Assembly: GCA_009733575.1 (NCBI GenBank)
Contig: ML769492.1
Coordinates: 62,001 to 126,000, forward strand
Reading direction: 5' to 3'
DNA length: 64,000 nt
Origin: Gymnopus androsaceus JB14
Taxonomy: Eukaryota; Basidiomycota; Agaricomycetes; Agaricales; Omphalotaceae
How positions within the stretch are numbered: position 1 is the stretch's first letter; each line of letters starts with the position of its first letter. The notes under the pieces were generated by a model, which was not told where the DNA came from, made no database searches, and saw only the letters and a program-made list of their open reading frames with translations. Positions 46,699-58,335 of this stretch are shown piece after piece. Made by a program: the position numbers and the translations under genes.

Positions 46699-48735
46699 AG
46701 TCTCCGTTCCGATTCCGACTCTGCTTTGGTCGGAGAGGCAGAGCAAGTTGGATGATGTATGGGACTTGGACGATGGGTCTACAGAGACAGCGGTAGAACT
46801 GGAAACGGCAGCGGAGGCGGAGCAAGAAGTGAAATTCGACGACTCGTCTTGAGGCTTTGATAATGACGACGAAGAACAGCCCGAGCAGGATCCGGGTACG
46901 GTCTGATAAGAGGTGTCCAAGGATGTTCCTGCGCAGAGCCTTCGCTGGAGCAAACGAATGGTCCCGAATCCAACCATCACTCCCTCCATCGCCAACCCTC
47001 CAATGATCATGACGACAAAACTAACTAGGGATGACCCGCGGAATCGATTCACTCTCTCTTCTCTTCGCCTCCTCCTGCTGCCCTCGGTACCCAAGTCGAT
47101 CAGCTCCTTACCGCCAACCTCCCAGCCAAAAGCTGCACTCGTCTTGAAAATAGCGAATGACGGTAAAAAAGGGTGTTAACGGGAGCTCATGTTTATCGGG
47201 TTCATCGAACGTCTCCTCTGCGGGACGTCTTCTCCCGGTTTCATCTCCCGTCACCATTGTTGTCTCGACACAACCAATCTAAGATTTCTCTTGCGTCTAC
47301 CAAGACACTTCCTGCCCAGAAGAAACCGAAACCGAAACCTCCCTTGTCTCCTCCCGTAAAAATGACATCTATCCCTCTTGAGGAAGACTATGAGAGAGAA
47401 TAGGGAGGTTGCTGCTGCCGAGTCCCCTCTACCCCAATCCAACTCGAAATCCACGTCCAAATCAACCTCAATCTCGGTATCGAGTTCTGCGTAAAGAACA
47501 CGGTCCCGTCCCCAGCTCAACCCTGTACCGCGCCAACGTTACTGCACACCCGATCTCTACTGCGCGTTTTATCCTGTCGTGTTTTGTGCGCAGCTTCAGC
47601 TGGAGGCCAAGTCGGGGTCGTCGCTTAGTAGAAGGACTGGACTCGGTAGAAGGGGATAGGCGCGATGAGGTCTTGCAAATGACTTTGTATATCTTACTGA
47701 GGAGGTTGATGGGTTACTTGTATCTGTGACATTTGGAGATAGGGAGTGCGCGCGCGGGTGCGAGTGCTAATGGATCGGGTAGTGAGATGGGGAAAGTGAA
47801 TGAGAATGCATAACGCGCGCTGAAAGTGTTGCGTGATAATACGAGGATGCTAGTAAGTGCCTAATTTCGTTGCGAGTTTCGTAGTTTCGTGCTTTTATCT
47901 GGCTTCAAACCTCGCTTCGTTTCTTTACTTCCATCTACTTTCGTTCTTTGCTAAGCGGAGCTGAGCACTAACTCGCTATGCTTTGCTTTACATAGGAAAC
48001 CCACCGCAAACAAATCAACACCATCCTTCACCTCTCTCACCTTCTCCTCTCCTCGGGCTCCTTCTATCCCTCATTCTCTCTCACACAATCTCCCAAGATC
48101 GTCACGACCAAACCGAAACTGCATCCTCAAACACATCCTGTCCTTATCGAAGCTCTACAAATCCATGTCAAATCCCCTTCATGGAAACGAAAACGTTAAA
48201 TAACAGGAATGGGAATGAAGACGAAACCCCAAACGGAATACATTACTATCCAAAACTCGATACTACTCTGCCCTAGGATCGATAACTGATTACGCAGTAG
48301 GAAGGGTAATAGAGGAGGCACTGGGATTGGCCGATATCATGGGGGAGGAGTCGCCTCGGCTGGGAGAGCTGTGTAGGATTTTGGCTGCGGTGGAGGGCTG
48401 GAGAGGTAGGATAGAGGAGGGGCAAGTAGGTCTTTTCAGTTGGTTGATGAGCGCTTTCGTTCATGATTATTGCGTCTTGTAGGGATCCTTCATCTTGCTG
48501 TACATCTTCATCATGACTCGAGTTTTCTGTTTAACAGAGTGGTTAGTACGTCGTCTCCTCTTCTCCGTCTTTTTCAGAACTAATACTAACCTTCAATCCC
48601 TACCTGTCGAACTCTAGGAAGCCTCCCTTGCAGACGTCACATAATTTTTATCTGAAGGCACATTGGTGGACTTTGATTTAGAGGAGCTAGCGAGGTTGGT
48701 GAGGGCGTAGTTTGCTGATACGCTGTTAGTACAAC
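46699..48735 (+). repeat. Segmental duplication, copy A
   Basis: Similar over its length, with many small indels, to 56506-58335 in the same orientation. Shared markers include PKSISS.., IPLEEDYE and NPPQTNQHHPSPL in translation. Both copies contain only short broken ORFs, likely from one unidentified Pro/Ser-rich gene. Confidence 0.75.
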
Positions 48736-49066
48736 TGCGAAGATTATGGGTAGACACCGCTGAATCATTGATCAATGCCCTATTGACGCCGAAGCCTCCC
48801 CACTTGCTCCCCACGCCTCCAAACACTTCCTACAACCTGGACTGGAGTTCCGGATTGAAGACTTTGGATTTTATTTAGATTAGTTGGACTAAAAGTTCGA
48901 TTTTGGACTTGGACTTTGGATTGGATTTTGGATTTGGACTCTTGAGTTCTCGTTCGATCTCCACACGTCCAGCGCCTTCCAGCGCCGTAAGCGCTCTATT
49001 CAGCACCTGCCGTTCCATCTGGGTTCCGGGACGCTGAAGCGCTGGGAACTCTATCACGCGAACTCA

Positions 49067-49081
49067 CACGTTTTGCTGATG
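49067..49081 (-). mobile_element. Isolated MITE right end
   Basis: CACGTTTTGCTGATG matches the complement of the family terminus. Upstream lie GCGCTTCCAGCGCC-like palindromic words, but no left end is seen. Confidence 0.5.
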
Positions 49082-49136
49082 CTAGATTTATAAAATAGAT
49101 TTTAGGTCATATGCATGATAGTTCCTGAGCTTCAGG

Positions 49137-49144
49137 TATATAAA
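49137..49144 (+). promoter_or_regulatory. TATA box of STAND copy 2
   Basis: TATATAAA lies about 60 nt before the ATG, preceded by GGTCATATGCATGATAGTTC and CTGAGCTTCA as in copy 1. Confidence 0.5.
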
Positions 49145-49203
49145 GGCGATTTTTAATTCCTTATTCCATTTCGCTTGAATCACTCCTAGTGTTTGGTTCT
49201 AAA

Positions 49204-52200
49204 ATGACATCCTTGTGGGTTTCTCACTCTCCTTGATGCTAGAAGTATCTTTTAAATCAACAAATTTATCATTTAGCCCACAGATGTTTGCTCAAGCATC
49301 AAACTTCCAAATTACTGGACAACCTATATTCACCACTGCTGGTATTGTTAACAATGTCACATATCATGGAACTCCTCAAGCTGCAAACCATGGTTATTTA
49401 ATAGTCCTAAGTATTCCATCAATTTTAATGCTGATTGTATGCATAAACAGGTTATTTTATTTCAATTTCAAATGTTTTGCAGTGCCCTCCACCCAGTCAA
49501 TACTTTGTTGGACGGGAAGATATACTGAGAGAACTTTCAAAAATATTTTCTCCACCAGCACTGACTCTCTCGGGTACAAACATGGATGTACTCAAGGATT
49601 TTTTAAAACAGAACCTCAAGTAGTAAGTTGTATTCAATGGAGGGAGATATTCAACTACTCAGTTTAGCAGCTCCCACATTTTTATGGATGCAAGCTCTGG
49701 TCAAACCCTAGCCAAATCAGTTGCTGACATGATCAACAAAGGGACCTTAGCCCAGGCTGATACTCTACTGGTTCTACAAAGTGCATATGCACCTGTGGAA
49801 GAATACCTTCATACCCTTCCTCATGCTCCTATAATTGTGATAGCCACACAGTCATCTATACCATCTTCCACAACTCCTGCCTTTCACCTTCCTGATAATG
49901 CAGATCAACATGTAGTGCACAAGCTGTTGCATTCCATTGAAAGGACCCTTAACCTTGGACAGCATGTAGTCACACTTGTGGCAAGTGGAGGAACTGGAAA
50001 AACACAAGCAGTTCTAAAGTTTGTTTCTGAGAATTTGTTCAGGTAAAGACAAAAAGAAATTTAAAATGACAGGTAATACTAAATATTTAAACAGATTTTC
50101 AAATGTTTGGTTTTTTGATGCATCCTCCAATGACACCCTTACTGCCAATTTCAAGGAGCTTGGAAAAGCTGCAGGTGTTGGCAAAGATGTCAAAAATGTC
50201 AAAGATTTCCTGGCTAGGATCAATCAAAATTGGCTTTGCATTTTTGACAATGCTGATGATGAAAAAGTTTTTCTCAATGACTATATCCCTATTTGCAACC
50301 ATGGTAATGTGATTATCACCAGCCGCCTCTCAGAGTCATCACAAATGGCATCTCCAGATTGTCAAATTAACTTGATGGATCTCACCAAAGAAAGTGCTGT
50401 GAAGCTACTTCTAAGTCAAGTACATGAACAGAGCTCCCATGAAAACCATAATTTGGCTTCCAAGATAGTTGATGCTCTTGGCTGTCATGCACTAGCTGTC
50501 TCAACAGCTGGGGCATATATTGAGTCAACTCCAACCTGCACACTGGAAATTTACTTGACACATTTTAATAAGAAAAAGAAGAAAATCTTAAATTACAGAA
50601 TGAGGTCACTGGATAGTTACCAGAGAACTGTGTATAGTGCTTTTCATCTGAGTTTTGAGAAACTCAGTCATCCAACCCAGCTTTTTATGCAAATATGTGC
50701 ATATCTAAATCCAACTGCCATTCCTTTGGGGATATTCACTCAAGCAGCTGCTTTCACTGGTAATGATAGCAGTACTGTTGATGTAGATCCACCTATTGAA
50801 GCCATAAATTTTTTGAAGAATTTTGTCTCTGTTCAGGGATGAAGGCTCATGGGAAGACAGTGTAATTGAAATGTGCCAACTATCACTTGCATCATATAAT
50901 GTTGTCAATAAATGTCTTGACTTTCATGCAGTAATACATACATGTGTCCAGGAAACTGTTGAATGTCCAGAGTATACAAGCCAGACAGCTATATTATTGC
51001 TTGCACGTGCTACTCCACTAGGAAACACAAATGGGGAATATCAGTTTCGTCGGCAGTTATTAATACATGCCAGTCATGTTTGGCAGGTAAATACTTTACC
51101 AACAGTCTATGCAAATGTTTGTCTGGCAAGAGTATTTAAGGATAGTGGTCTCTGGAGTTATACTGAGGACTTGGAAGACAAGGTACTTTCTGTATATAGG
51201 CAAGTGATTGGGTTGCAACACCCTGATAGTTTGAATTCTATGGCCAATCTTGCAGATACATACCGGGAATATGGAAAGTGGGAGTTAGCTGAGACATTGG
51301 GAAAGGATGTGCTTTTACTTCGCAAACGGATTCTTGGAGCCCACCACCCTGATACATTGACTTCTATGGCCAAGCTGTCAGTGACATATGGTTACTATGG
51401 AAAATTTGATGAAGCTAGGAAGCTGAGAGAGGAAGTGCTTCTGCTATACCAGCAAGTGGTTGGAGATCATCATCCTGATACACTGACCATCAATATACAA
51501 CCTTGCTGTCACATACTATGATCTTGGAAAGTTTGAGGCAGCTGAGAAGTTGGGTGAGGAAGTTCTCCTACTGCGTAAGCAGGTACTTGGAGACTACCAC
51601 CCAGATACACTGAATGCCATGGCCCACCTTGCAGCCACCTATTGGTCATTTGGAAAGTTGGAGGCAGCTGAGAAGCTGGAAGAGGAGGTGCTGCCACTGT
51701 ACAGTCAAGCACTTGGGGACCACCATCCAGATACCTTGAGGGCCATGGCTGATCTTGCAGCCACATATCGGTCATGTGGAAAGTGGGAGGAAGCTGAGAA
51801 GCTGGAAGAGGAGGTGTTGTCACTGTGCAAGCAAGTACTTGGAGACCACCATCCAGATACCTTGAATGCCATGGCCAACCTTGCAGCCACCTATTGGTCA
51901 TTTGGAAAGTTGGAGGCAGCTGAGAAGCTGGAAGAGGAAGTGTTGCTACTGAGCAAGCAAGTACTTGGAGACCATCATCCAGATACCTTGAATGCCATGG
52001 CCAACCTTGCAGCTACCTATTGGTCATTTGGAAAGTTGGAGGCAGCTGAGAAGCTGGAAGAGGAAGTGCTGCCACTGTGCAAGCAAGCACTTGGAGACCA
52101 CCATCCAGATACCTTGAGGGCCATGGCCAATCTTGCAGCCACCTATCAGTCATTTGGGAAGTTGGAGGCAGCTGAGAAGCTGGAAGAGGAGGTATTGCCA

Positions 52201-52734
52201 CTGAGCAAGCAAGTACTTGGAGACCACCATCCAGAAACCTTGAATGCCATGGCCAACCTTGCAGCCACCTATAGGTCATTTGGAAAGTTGGAGGCCGCTG
52301 AGAAACTGGTAGAGGAAATGCTTCCAATGTGCAAGCAAGCACTTGGAGACCATCATCCAGATACCTTGAGGGCCATGGCCAATCTTGCAGCCACATATCG
52401 GACACTTGGAAAGTTGGAGGCAGCTAAGAAATTGGCAGAGGAGGTACTGCCACTGCACAAGCAAGCACTTGGAGACCATCATCCAGATACCTTGAATGCC
52501 ATGGCCAATCTTGCAGCCACAAAGCAGAAAAAATTGGAGGCAGCTGAGAAATTGGAAGAGGTGTTGCTTCTGCATAAGAAAGTAGTGGCTACTGATATTG
52601 CAGAAGGTTCAGGCTCTACTGCAGATCACCCTATAGTGTCTTTCCCTTTACTTGATAGTTCAAAACAGAGAACTAGCAAGCAGCGTAGAATCAAGACTGT
52701 TGTATCAAAGTTGCTGGGAAGATTTAGAGTCTAG
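49204..52734 (+). pseudogene. STAND/NLR-like gene copy 2, two frameshifts
   Basis: It has the same architecture and intron positions as copies 1 and 3: exons 49204-49214, 49277-49392, 49451-49622, 49668-50042, 50095-52734. It keeps NFQITGQPIFTTAGIVNNVT, CPPPSQYFVGREDILRELSK, the P-loop-less NBD-like segment, GGTGKT, LCIFDNADD and the GCHALAVSTAGAYI motif. One base is missing near 50826 relative to the paralogs, where FLKNFVSVQG meets a stop and SLFRDEGSWEDSV continues in another frame. A second shift lies near 51494 within the TPRs. After it, eight nearly identical TPRs run to a conserved tail (KTVVSKLLGRFRV). Unless these are assembly errors, the product would stop before the TPRs. Confidence 0.85.
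51560..52560 (+). repeat. Tandem array of eight 126-bp TPR-coding repeats
   Basis: Each unit encodes a 42-residue TPR (LGDHHPDTLNAMANLAATY then WSFGKLEAAEKLEEEVLPL). Units are almost identical in DNA and vary mainly at the residue after TY (W/R/Q), at N/R after TL, and in the LCKQA/LSKQV turn. Confidence 0.9.
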
Positions 52735-53327
52735 TGAGACTTTGTTGAACTTGAAGGTACAAGAGCACTGTAAAACAAATAAAGCTGTTAAATAGTACAG
52801 GTGGCCTTATCCCTATCATGGTTCCTTGCAGTGCCACTGGGCTGATAATACCATATATCAAAGAAACCTCTCCATTTCATTGACATGTATTTGTCCCAGC
52901 CCATTTTCAGTAATTCTTACTATCTTTTCATTGCTCTTTACTTCTATTTGGTCTACTGTGGTCCTGCTTACTTATTGTTATTTGTGCTGTTTCTTCCTTT
53001 TTGAGTATTTTTGGAAGATCTCGGACTCTTGGTTGTCTTATTCCGCAGTTGTTCAACACTTTTGCCTTAGTTGGTTCATCTTATTGTCTTTTCAGGTACT
53101 GTATCTTCTGATTCTTCTCTCTTACATCTGGAACTTGCTTTTTGTTGTATAGTAAAAGTCTTACTACATAGTACCACTTAGTGCTGTAGTACTGCATAGT
53201 AAAATAAGATAATTATCAGACCCTTATTGACAGAATTGAAAATCAAACCTGGACATAAGTTTGACATCTGTCTTGGCTAGGGCAGATTTTATTTTATTTT
53301 ATGCAAATTGTCACTCATTCCAATTTA

Positions 53328-53639
53328 AGGATGGACAGGGGTTAACCCCTGGGTTGGAAAGGCCCTAACCTTACCCTTACCCTCCATACCCTTACCCTCT
53401 AAACCTGCAGTTTTTACTAAGGGTTTTGGGCAGAATTATGTACCACTCATGAGGCTTTGGGTAAAATAAATATAATAACACTTGAAAACATCCTTCAGGA
53501 TGAGTTGAAGATCATAGGACATCATGAGATGTCTACATCATCAATTAAAAAATGGAGGGTTTTGAAGACTTCAACCCTACCCTTACCCTCTATACCCTTG
53601 GGTCAAAAACCCCGGGTTGACCCCTACCCCTGTCCATCT
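53328..53639. mobile_element. Harbinger-like MITE with TTA duplication and CCCTTA-rich interior
   Basis: The ends AGGATGGACAGGGGT and the complement of CCCCTGTCCATCT are inverted, and both are flanked by TTA, a target size typical of PIF/Harbinger. Next to each end are irregular ACCCTTACCCTCTA repeats that resemble telomere-type units. No ORF of note. Confidence 0.65.
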
Positions 53640-54059
53640 TTATTCCCATTGTCCTTCCTGTCTCATTTTTTTTTCCAAGTCCCTCCAGGTGGAACATATA
53701 TAAGCTGCATGCGAGCCCTCTCCTGTACTCCCGCAACTCTTCCGTTGACTCCCATACTGACTTGCTTCTAGGCTATAAACTTCTACTAAAGTTCTCATAC
53801 TTATGACTGTATCTTGACTGTACCACTCTTGTATTATTATAATATGTTGTATTAGTAGAGTAGTTGTTGAATCCAATTATTATTACCATTATTCCTCTTT
53901 CTTGTGTTTTGAAAATTCTCTAATACTTAGTGCTCCCTGAAAGTGTGGGAGAATGAAAGACCCTAGAGGATTGACAGCAGTGAATATTCTAATGATGATA
54001 ATTAAGCAACTCAGATTTATGGCCAAAATTGGAAAGGTATTGAATTCTGTAAGTTACCA

Positions 54060-55023
54060 CATCAGCAAAACATGGGTTTGGAGGCAAGCCCATACAAGCC
54101 CCGACAAACGCCGAAAATCGAGGCCAAGGCTGTATATCTGGCCAAATTTCGAAGGGCCTTATAACATAGATATGAGGTTGGCCATCTTCGAAAATCTGTC
54201 CAACTTCACACACTATTCCATGGTTATAAGGTCTTTCTGGGTTGGCCTCACCTTGCCAGACATTGAATACACAATTAAATTGCTTTCATTCGGTTTTTGT
54301 TGCTTTATTGCGCATCGCACAAGTTTTATATAAGAAACACTGAATTGAATATTTATACTGACAAAATACAATTACTATAGATTATAAATACAACTGAACA
54401 AACTCGCAGCCCTCTTCCGCACCAGTAACCATCCAGTCAGTAGTATCTTGAATGATTTTGCATGGATTTTTGAAGTAATTGAGGTGTAACATGCTGATTG
54501 CATGAGTAATACTTGAAGGAATTGACAAGAGCTTGACCCAACATAAGTGACTTGAAGGTAGCATGCATGAGGATGGGTGGAAAAGCAGGGGAACAAGAGA
54601 CGCATTGAGAGTGGAACGAGATGAGAGAGAGAGGGAAGGGAAGAAAGAATAAAATTTCGAAACACACAGGGAGTTTATATGTAATATGGCCATTGGAGCT
54701 GTGGAGTTGTGGAGCCGGGATCGGGGATTTCCACCCGTCTGTGCAATTACAATGGTTGAGTCGAATAGCTTGGGCATTGGTTTGAGGACACACCTACATC
54801 AAGTGAGAATGGTCAATTAGTTCTTTCATATATTAGGAATCAGAGATAAATGATTACCTTATAATGGGTGGTTTACCTTGGCCACTGAGTGTTATGTTGG
54901 CGAGGAATTCAAATGATTTTGGGATGTGGCAAGAGTCTTGCCTAGCTTTGCAACATTCTGCCAGAACGGCACATGTTCGCAATTGAGGCCTGGCTTCGAC
55001 GGGTTTCTACAGATTTGCTGATG
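54060..55023. mobile_element. Possible longer CATCAG-type element or two solo ends
   Basis: CATCAGCAAAACATGGGTTT at 54060 and the inverted AGATTTGCTGATG ending at 55023 could bound one element of 0.96 kb, but inner homology between the ends is poor. Confidence 0.3.
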
Positions 55024-55086
55024 CATGTAGTACTAGGTAGTAAGGGGGTTAACTAAGCAAACTACAGCACTACACAGTACTATATA

Positions 55087-55165
55087 CATCAGCAAAACCT
55101 GGAGGTTCTCCAGGGAGCTCCAGAGTACTCCAGAGGACCATTGAGTTCTCTGGAGCTCTCTGGAG
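55087..55165. mobile_element. MITE left end with TA flank
   Basis: TA then CATCAGCAAAACCTGGAGG, followed by CTCCAGGGAGCTCCAGAG words. No right terminus is seen. Confidence 0.55.
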
Positions 55166-55348
55166 ACCACCCATCATTCGACATTCAGGGTACCGAACCA
55201 ATACCAAGCACTATTTAATTAGAGTACATCAATGATCATAACCATGCAACAATAATAGAAAAGAAAATTTCTATGCATCATTTATTGTTGTCATTATATG
55301 CTGCCGAGGCAGAGCAATCTGACTAAGTAGTAATACGCTATGTAGTAG

Positions 55349-55623
55349 CATCAGCAAAACCTGTATGATGTGGGCAGTGCTTGAGGGAACTGTCCAGAGC
55401 TCCCAGCGCTCCAGCGTCCCAGCACTCAGATGGTCCGGCCGATGCAGGAGGGAGCTCCCAGAAGCTCCCAGAGGCCGCAAAATTACCTTATTTGGAAATA
55501 ACATATGATTTTATATTTTTGACAGCACTGGCAAGCGCTGGCCAGCGCTGGGAGCTCTGGGAGCGCTGGGAATTTTAAGTAATCCTGTGGGAATCAAAAT
55601 GCAAAATACAGGTTTTGCTGATG
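55349..55623. mobile_element. MITE with CATCAGCAAAACCTGTA termini
   Basis: 275 bp; ends CATCAGCAAAACCTGTAT and the complement of AATACAGGTTTTGCTGATG. The interior is a GC-rich palindromic run (CCCAGCGCTCCAGCG, GCGCTGGGAGCTCTGGGAGC) around an AT-rich centre. Confidence 0.8.
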
Positions 55624-56083
55624 TAAGCTTATAGTTGCTGTTTCCCAATTTCTGTGTCTCCATTTCCCACTCTCCGAGCCAGCCTCTGCCCCTACAACCA
55701 TTGAACACTTCTAAATATTGCTCAGTTAATGCTGAAAACAAATAAGAACTTACATTGGGAGGAAATAAAGTTGAACAAAGTTGCGACAATGGACATTGGA
55801 AGGAAATAAGAAAAAAAGTACAAGTCCAACATTGAACTCAGAGTTGAACGGCGACGCCTTTTATATGATGTTTTCCATTTACAGCATCAACTGGCGTATA
55901 TATTGACAGTTGAATTATGGCAACCCAACTGCAAAACTCTTAACGTTATTCCAATCAGGATGGTTTTGACAGCTTCAACTTGGTTTTGACAGCTTGGACA
56001 GCTTCAGAGCAGCCAGAGCAGCCAGAGCACTCCAGAGCACTCCAGAGCATCCATTCAATGCTCTGACCTCTCCAGTGAACTTC

Positions 56084-56098
56084 CAGGTTTCGCTGATG
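56084..56098 (-). mobile_element. MITE right end with TA flank
   Basis: CCAGGTTTCGCTGATG then TA, preceded by repeated CAGAGCAGC and ACTCCAGAGC units from about 56000. The left end is not found. Confidence 0.55.
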
Positions 56099-56505
56099 TA
56101 GTGTTTGAGTGAGTTCCAGATGTATTGTCTTTTCATGCATATATAACCTTCAAGCTCAGTTAGAAGAACCTCCTAAGCTTTTTCTCTCTCTCATCACCAA
56201 TGCCAATGCTGGCCCCCGCCTTGCCCTTAGGCCTCATGCCAGGAATATGCTCTAACTTTATCAAAATTTTTGACTGCCTTTTAGGGTGCACAATAATTTG
56301 ATCTTGGATTTTCTGCCAAAACCAGCAAAAACCTAGAAGCAAAATTTCAGGGTTATTGGACTTCTATGCAGGTAATGCATTTTGGAACTGTCTTTGACAC
56401 CTGCCAAGATGTCCCTAGGGCATAATGAGTGTATTCTGGATCTGAAAATACTACGAATTTCATGGTGCTGCATGCATTTTATAATAATGCAAAAAGTATA
56501 TAGTC

Positions 56506-58335
56506 TCCATTCCGATTCCGACTCTGCTTTGGTCGGTTCTGGAGGGAGAGGCAGAGCAAGTTGGTCATGTATGGGACTTGGACGATAGGTCTACAGAGAC
56601 AGCGGTAGAACTGGAAACGGCAGCGGAGGCGGAGCAAGAAGTGAATCGACGATTCGCCTTGAGGCTTTGATAATGACAACGAAGAACAGGCCGAAGATCT
56701 GGGTACGGCGTCGAAGACTGATGAGAGGTGTTCAAGGATGTTCCTGCAGGGCCTTCGCCGGAGCAAACAAATGGTCCCGAATCCAAACCATCACTCCCCC
56801 ATCGCCCAACCCGACGACGATGACAACACTAACTGGGATGACCCACGGAATGATTCACTCCCTTCTTCTTCGCCTCCTCCTGCCGCCTCCTCGGTACCCA
56901 AGTCGATCAGCTCCTCACCACCCTCCCAGCCAAAAGCTGTACTCGTCTTGAAAAACTAGTGAATAACGGTAAAAAGGGTGTTAATGGAAGCTCATGTTTA
57001 TTGGGCTCACCGAACGTCTCCTCTGCGGGACCTCCTTCCCCGATTTCATCTCCCGTCACCAGTATTGTCCCGACACAACCAACACAAGATTTCTCCTGCG
57101 TCTACCAAGACGCTTCCTGCCCTAGAAGAAACCGAAACCGAAACCTACCTCGTCTCCTCTCGTACAAAAGGCATTCGATCCCTCTTGAGGAAGACTATGA
57201 GGGAGAATAGGGAGGTTGCTGCCGCCGAGTCCCCTCTAGCCCAATCCAACTCGACCGGTTCTGCGTAAAGAACACGGTCCCTTCCCCAGCTCCGCGCCAA
57301 CGTTACTGAACACCCGATCTCTACCGGGCGTTTTATCCTGTCGTTTTTTGTGCACAGCTGCAGCTGGAGGTCAAGTCGGGGTCGTCGCCTCGGTAGAAGG
57401 ACTGGACTCGGTAGAAGGGGTAGGTGCGATGAGGTCTTGAAATGACTTTGTATATCTTACTGGGGAGGTTGATGGGTTACTTGTATCTGTGACATTGGAG
57501 ATGGGGTGCGCGCTCGGGTGCGAGTGCAAATGGATCGGGTAGTGAGATGGGGAAAGTGAACGAGAATGCAAACGCGCGCTGAAAGTGTTGCGTGATAATA
57601 CGAGGATGCTAGTAAGTGCCTAATTTTGTTGTGAGTTTCGTGTTTCGTGTTTTTATCTGGCTTCAAACCTCGCTTTGTTTTTTTAATTCCAACTAGTTTC
57701 GTTCTTTGCTAAGCGGAGCTGAGCACTAACTCGCTATGCTTTGCTTTATATAGGAAACCCACCGCAAACAAATCAACACCATCCTTCACCTCTCACATTC
57801 ACCTCTCCTCGGTCTATCCCTCCTCATTCTCTCTCACAATCTCCCAAGATCGCCACGACCAAAGCGCAACCACATCATCTCCCATCCTCCAACACATCCG
57901 GTCCTTATTCACACTCTAAAAACCCATGCCGAATACCCTTTATGGAAACGAAAAGTTAACAGCAATAGGAATGGAGACGAAGTCCCAAACGGAATCCTAT
58001 CCAAAACTTGATACACATCTGCCTTGGGGTCGATGACTGATTACGGGATACGACACCGCAGTCGGGGAACTGTGGTGCGGTAGAGGGGTTTGTGGAGGGT
58101 GGAGCAGGTCGGTTTTTTCAGTTGGCTGATAAGCGCTTTCGCTAATGATTATTGCATCTTGTAAGGATCCTTCGTCTTACCTTAAGTTCAGCCACCAATA
58201 CAAACACGAAAAAAGTCAATCTGAATAGAAAGCATCCTTCGCCAACATCACATACCTTTTCTCTGAAGGTGCTCTTCTGGACTTGACATGGAGGAATTAG
58301 CGAGGTTGGGGCGCTGTTTGCTGATCCGCCGTTGA
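56506..58335 (+). repeat. Segmental duplication, copy B
   Basis: The partner of 46699-48735, shorter by about 0.2 kb through deletions. ORFs are equally broken. Like copy A, it lies upstream of a STAND gene. Confidence 0.75.

Larger units (their letters stand above)
52735..56505. other. MITE-rich intergenic region
   Basis: No gene is supportable. The shared 3' flank of STAND copy 2 contains AATAAAG near 52777. Further right are a Harbinger-like MITE and several CATCAG-type elements or ends, listed separately. The minus-strand ORFs at 54375-54793 lack any family feature. Confidence 0.5.

Noticed and set aside
51560..52560. Regular repeats considered as a CRISPR array
   Set aside because: The 126-bp units are continuous coding sequence for TPRs in a eukaryotic gene, without spacers.
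54375..54793. Overlapping minus-strand ORFs up to 131 aa
   Set aside because: Three frames are equally open, none with a recognisable motif.
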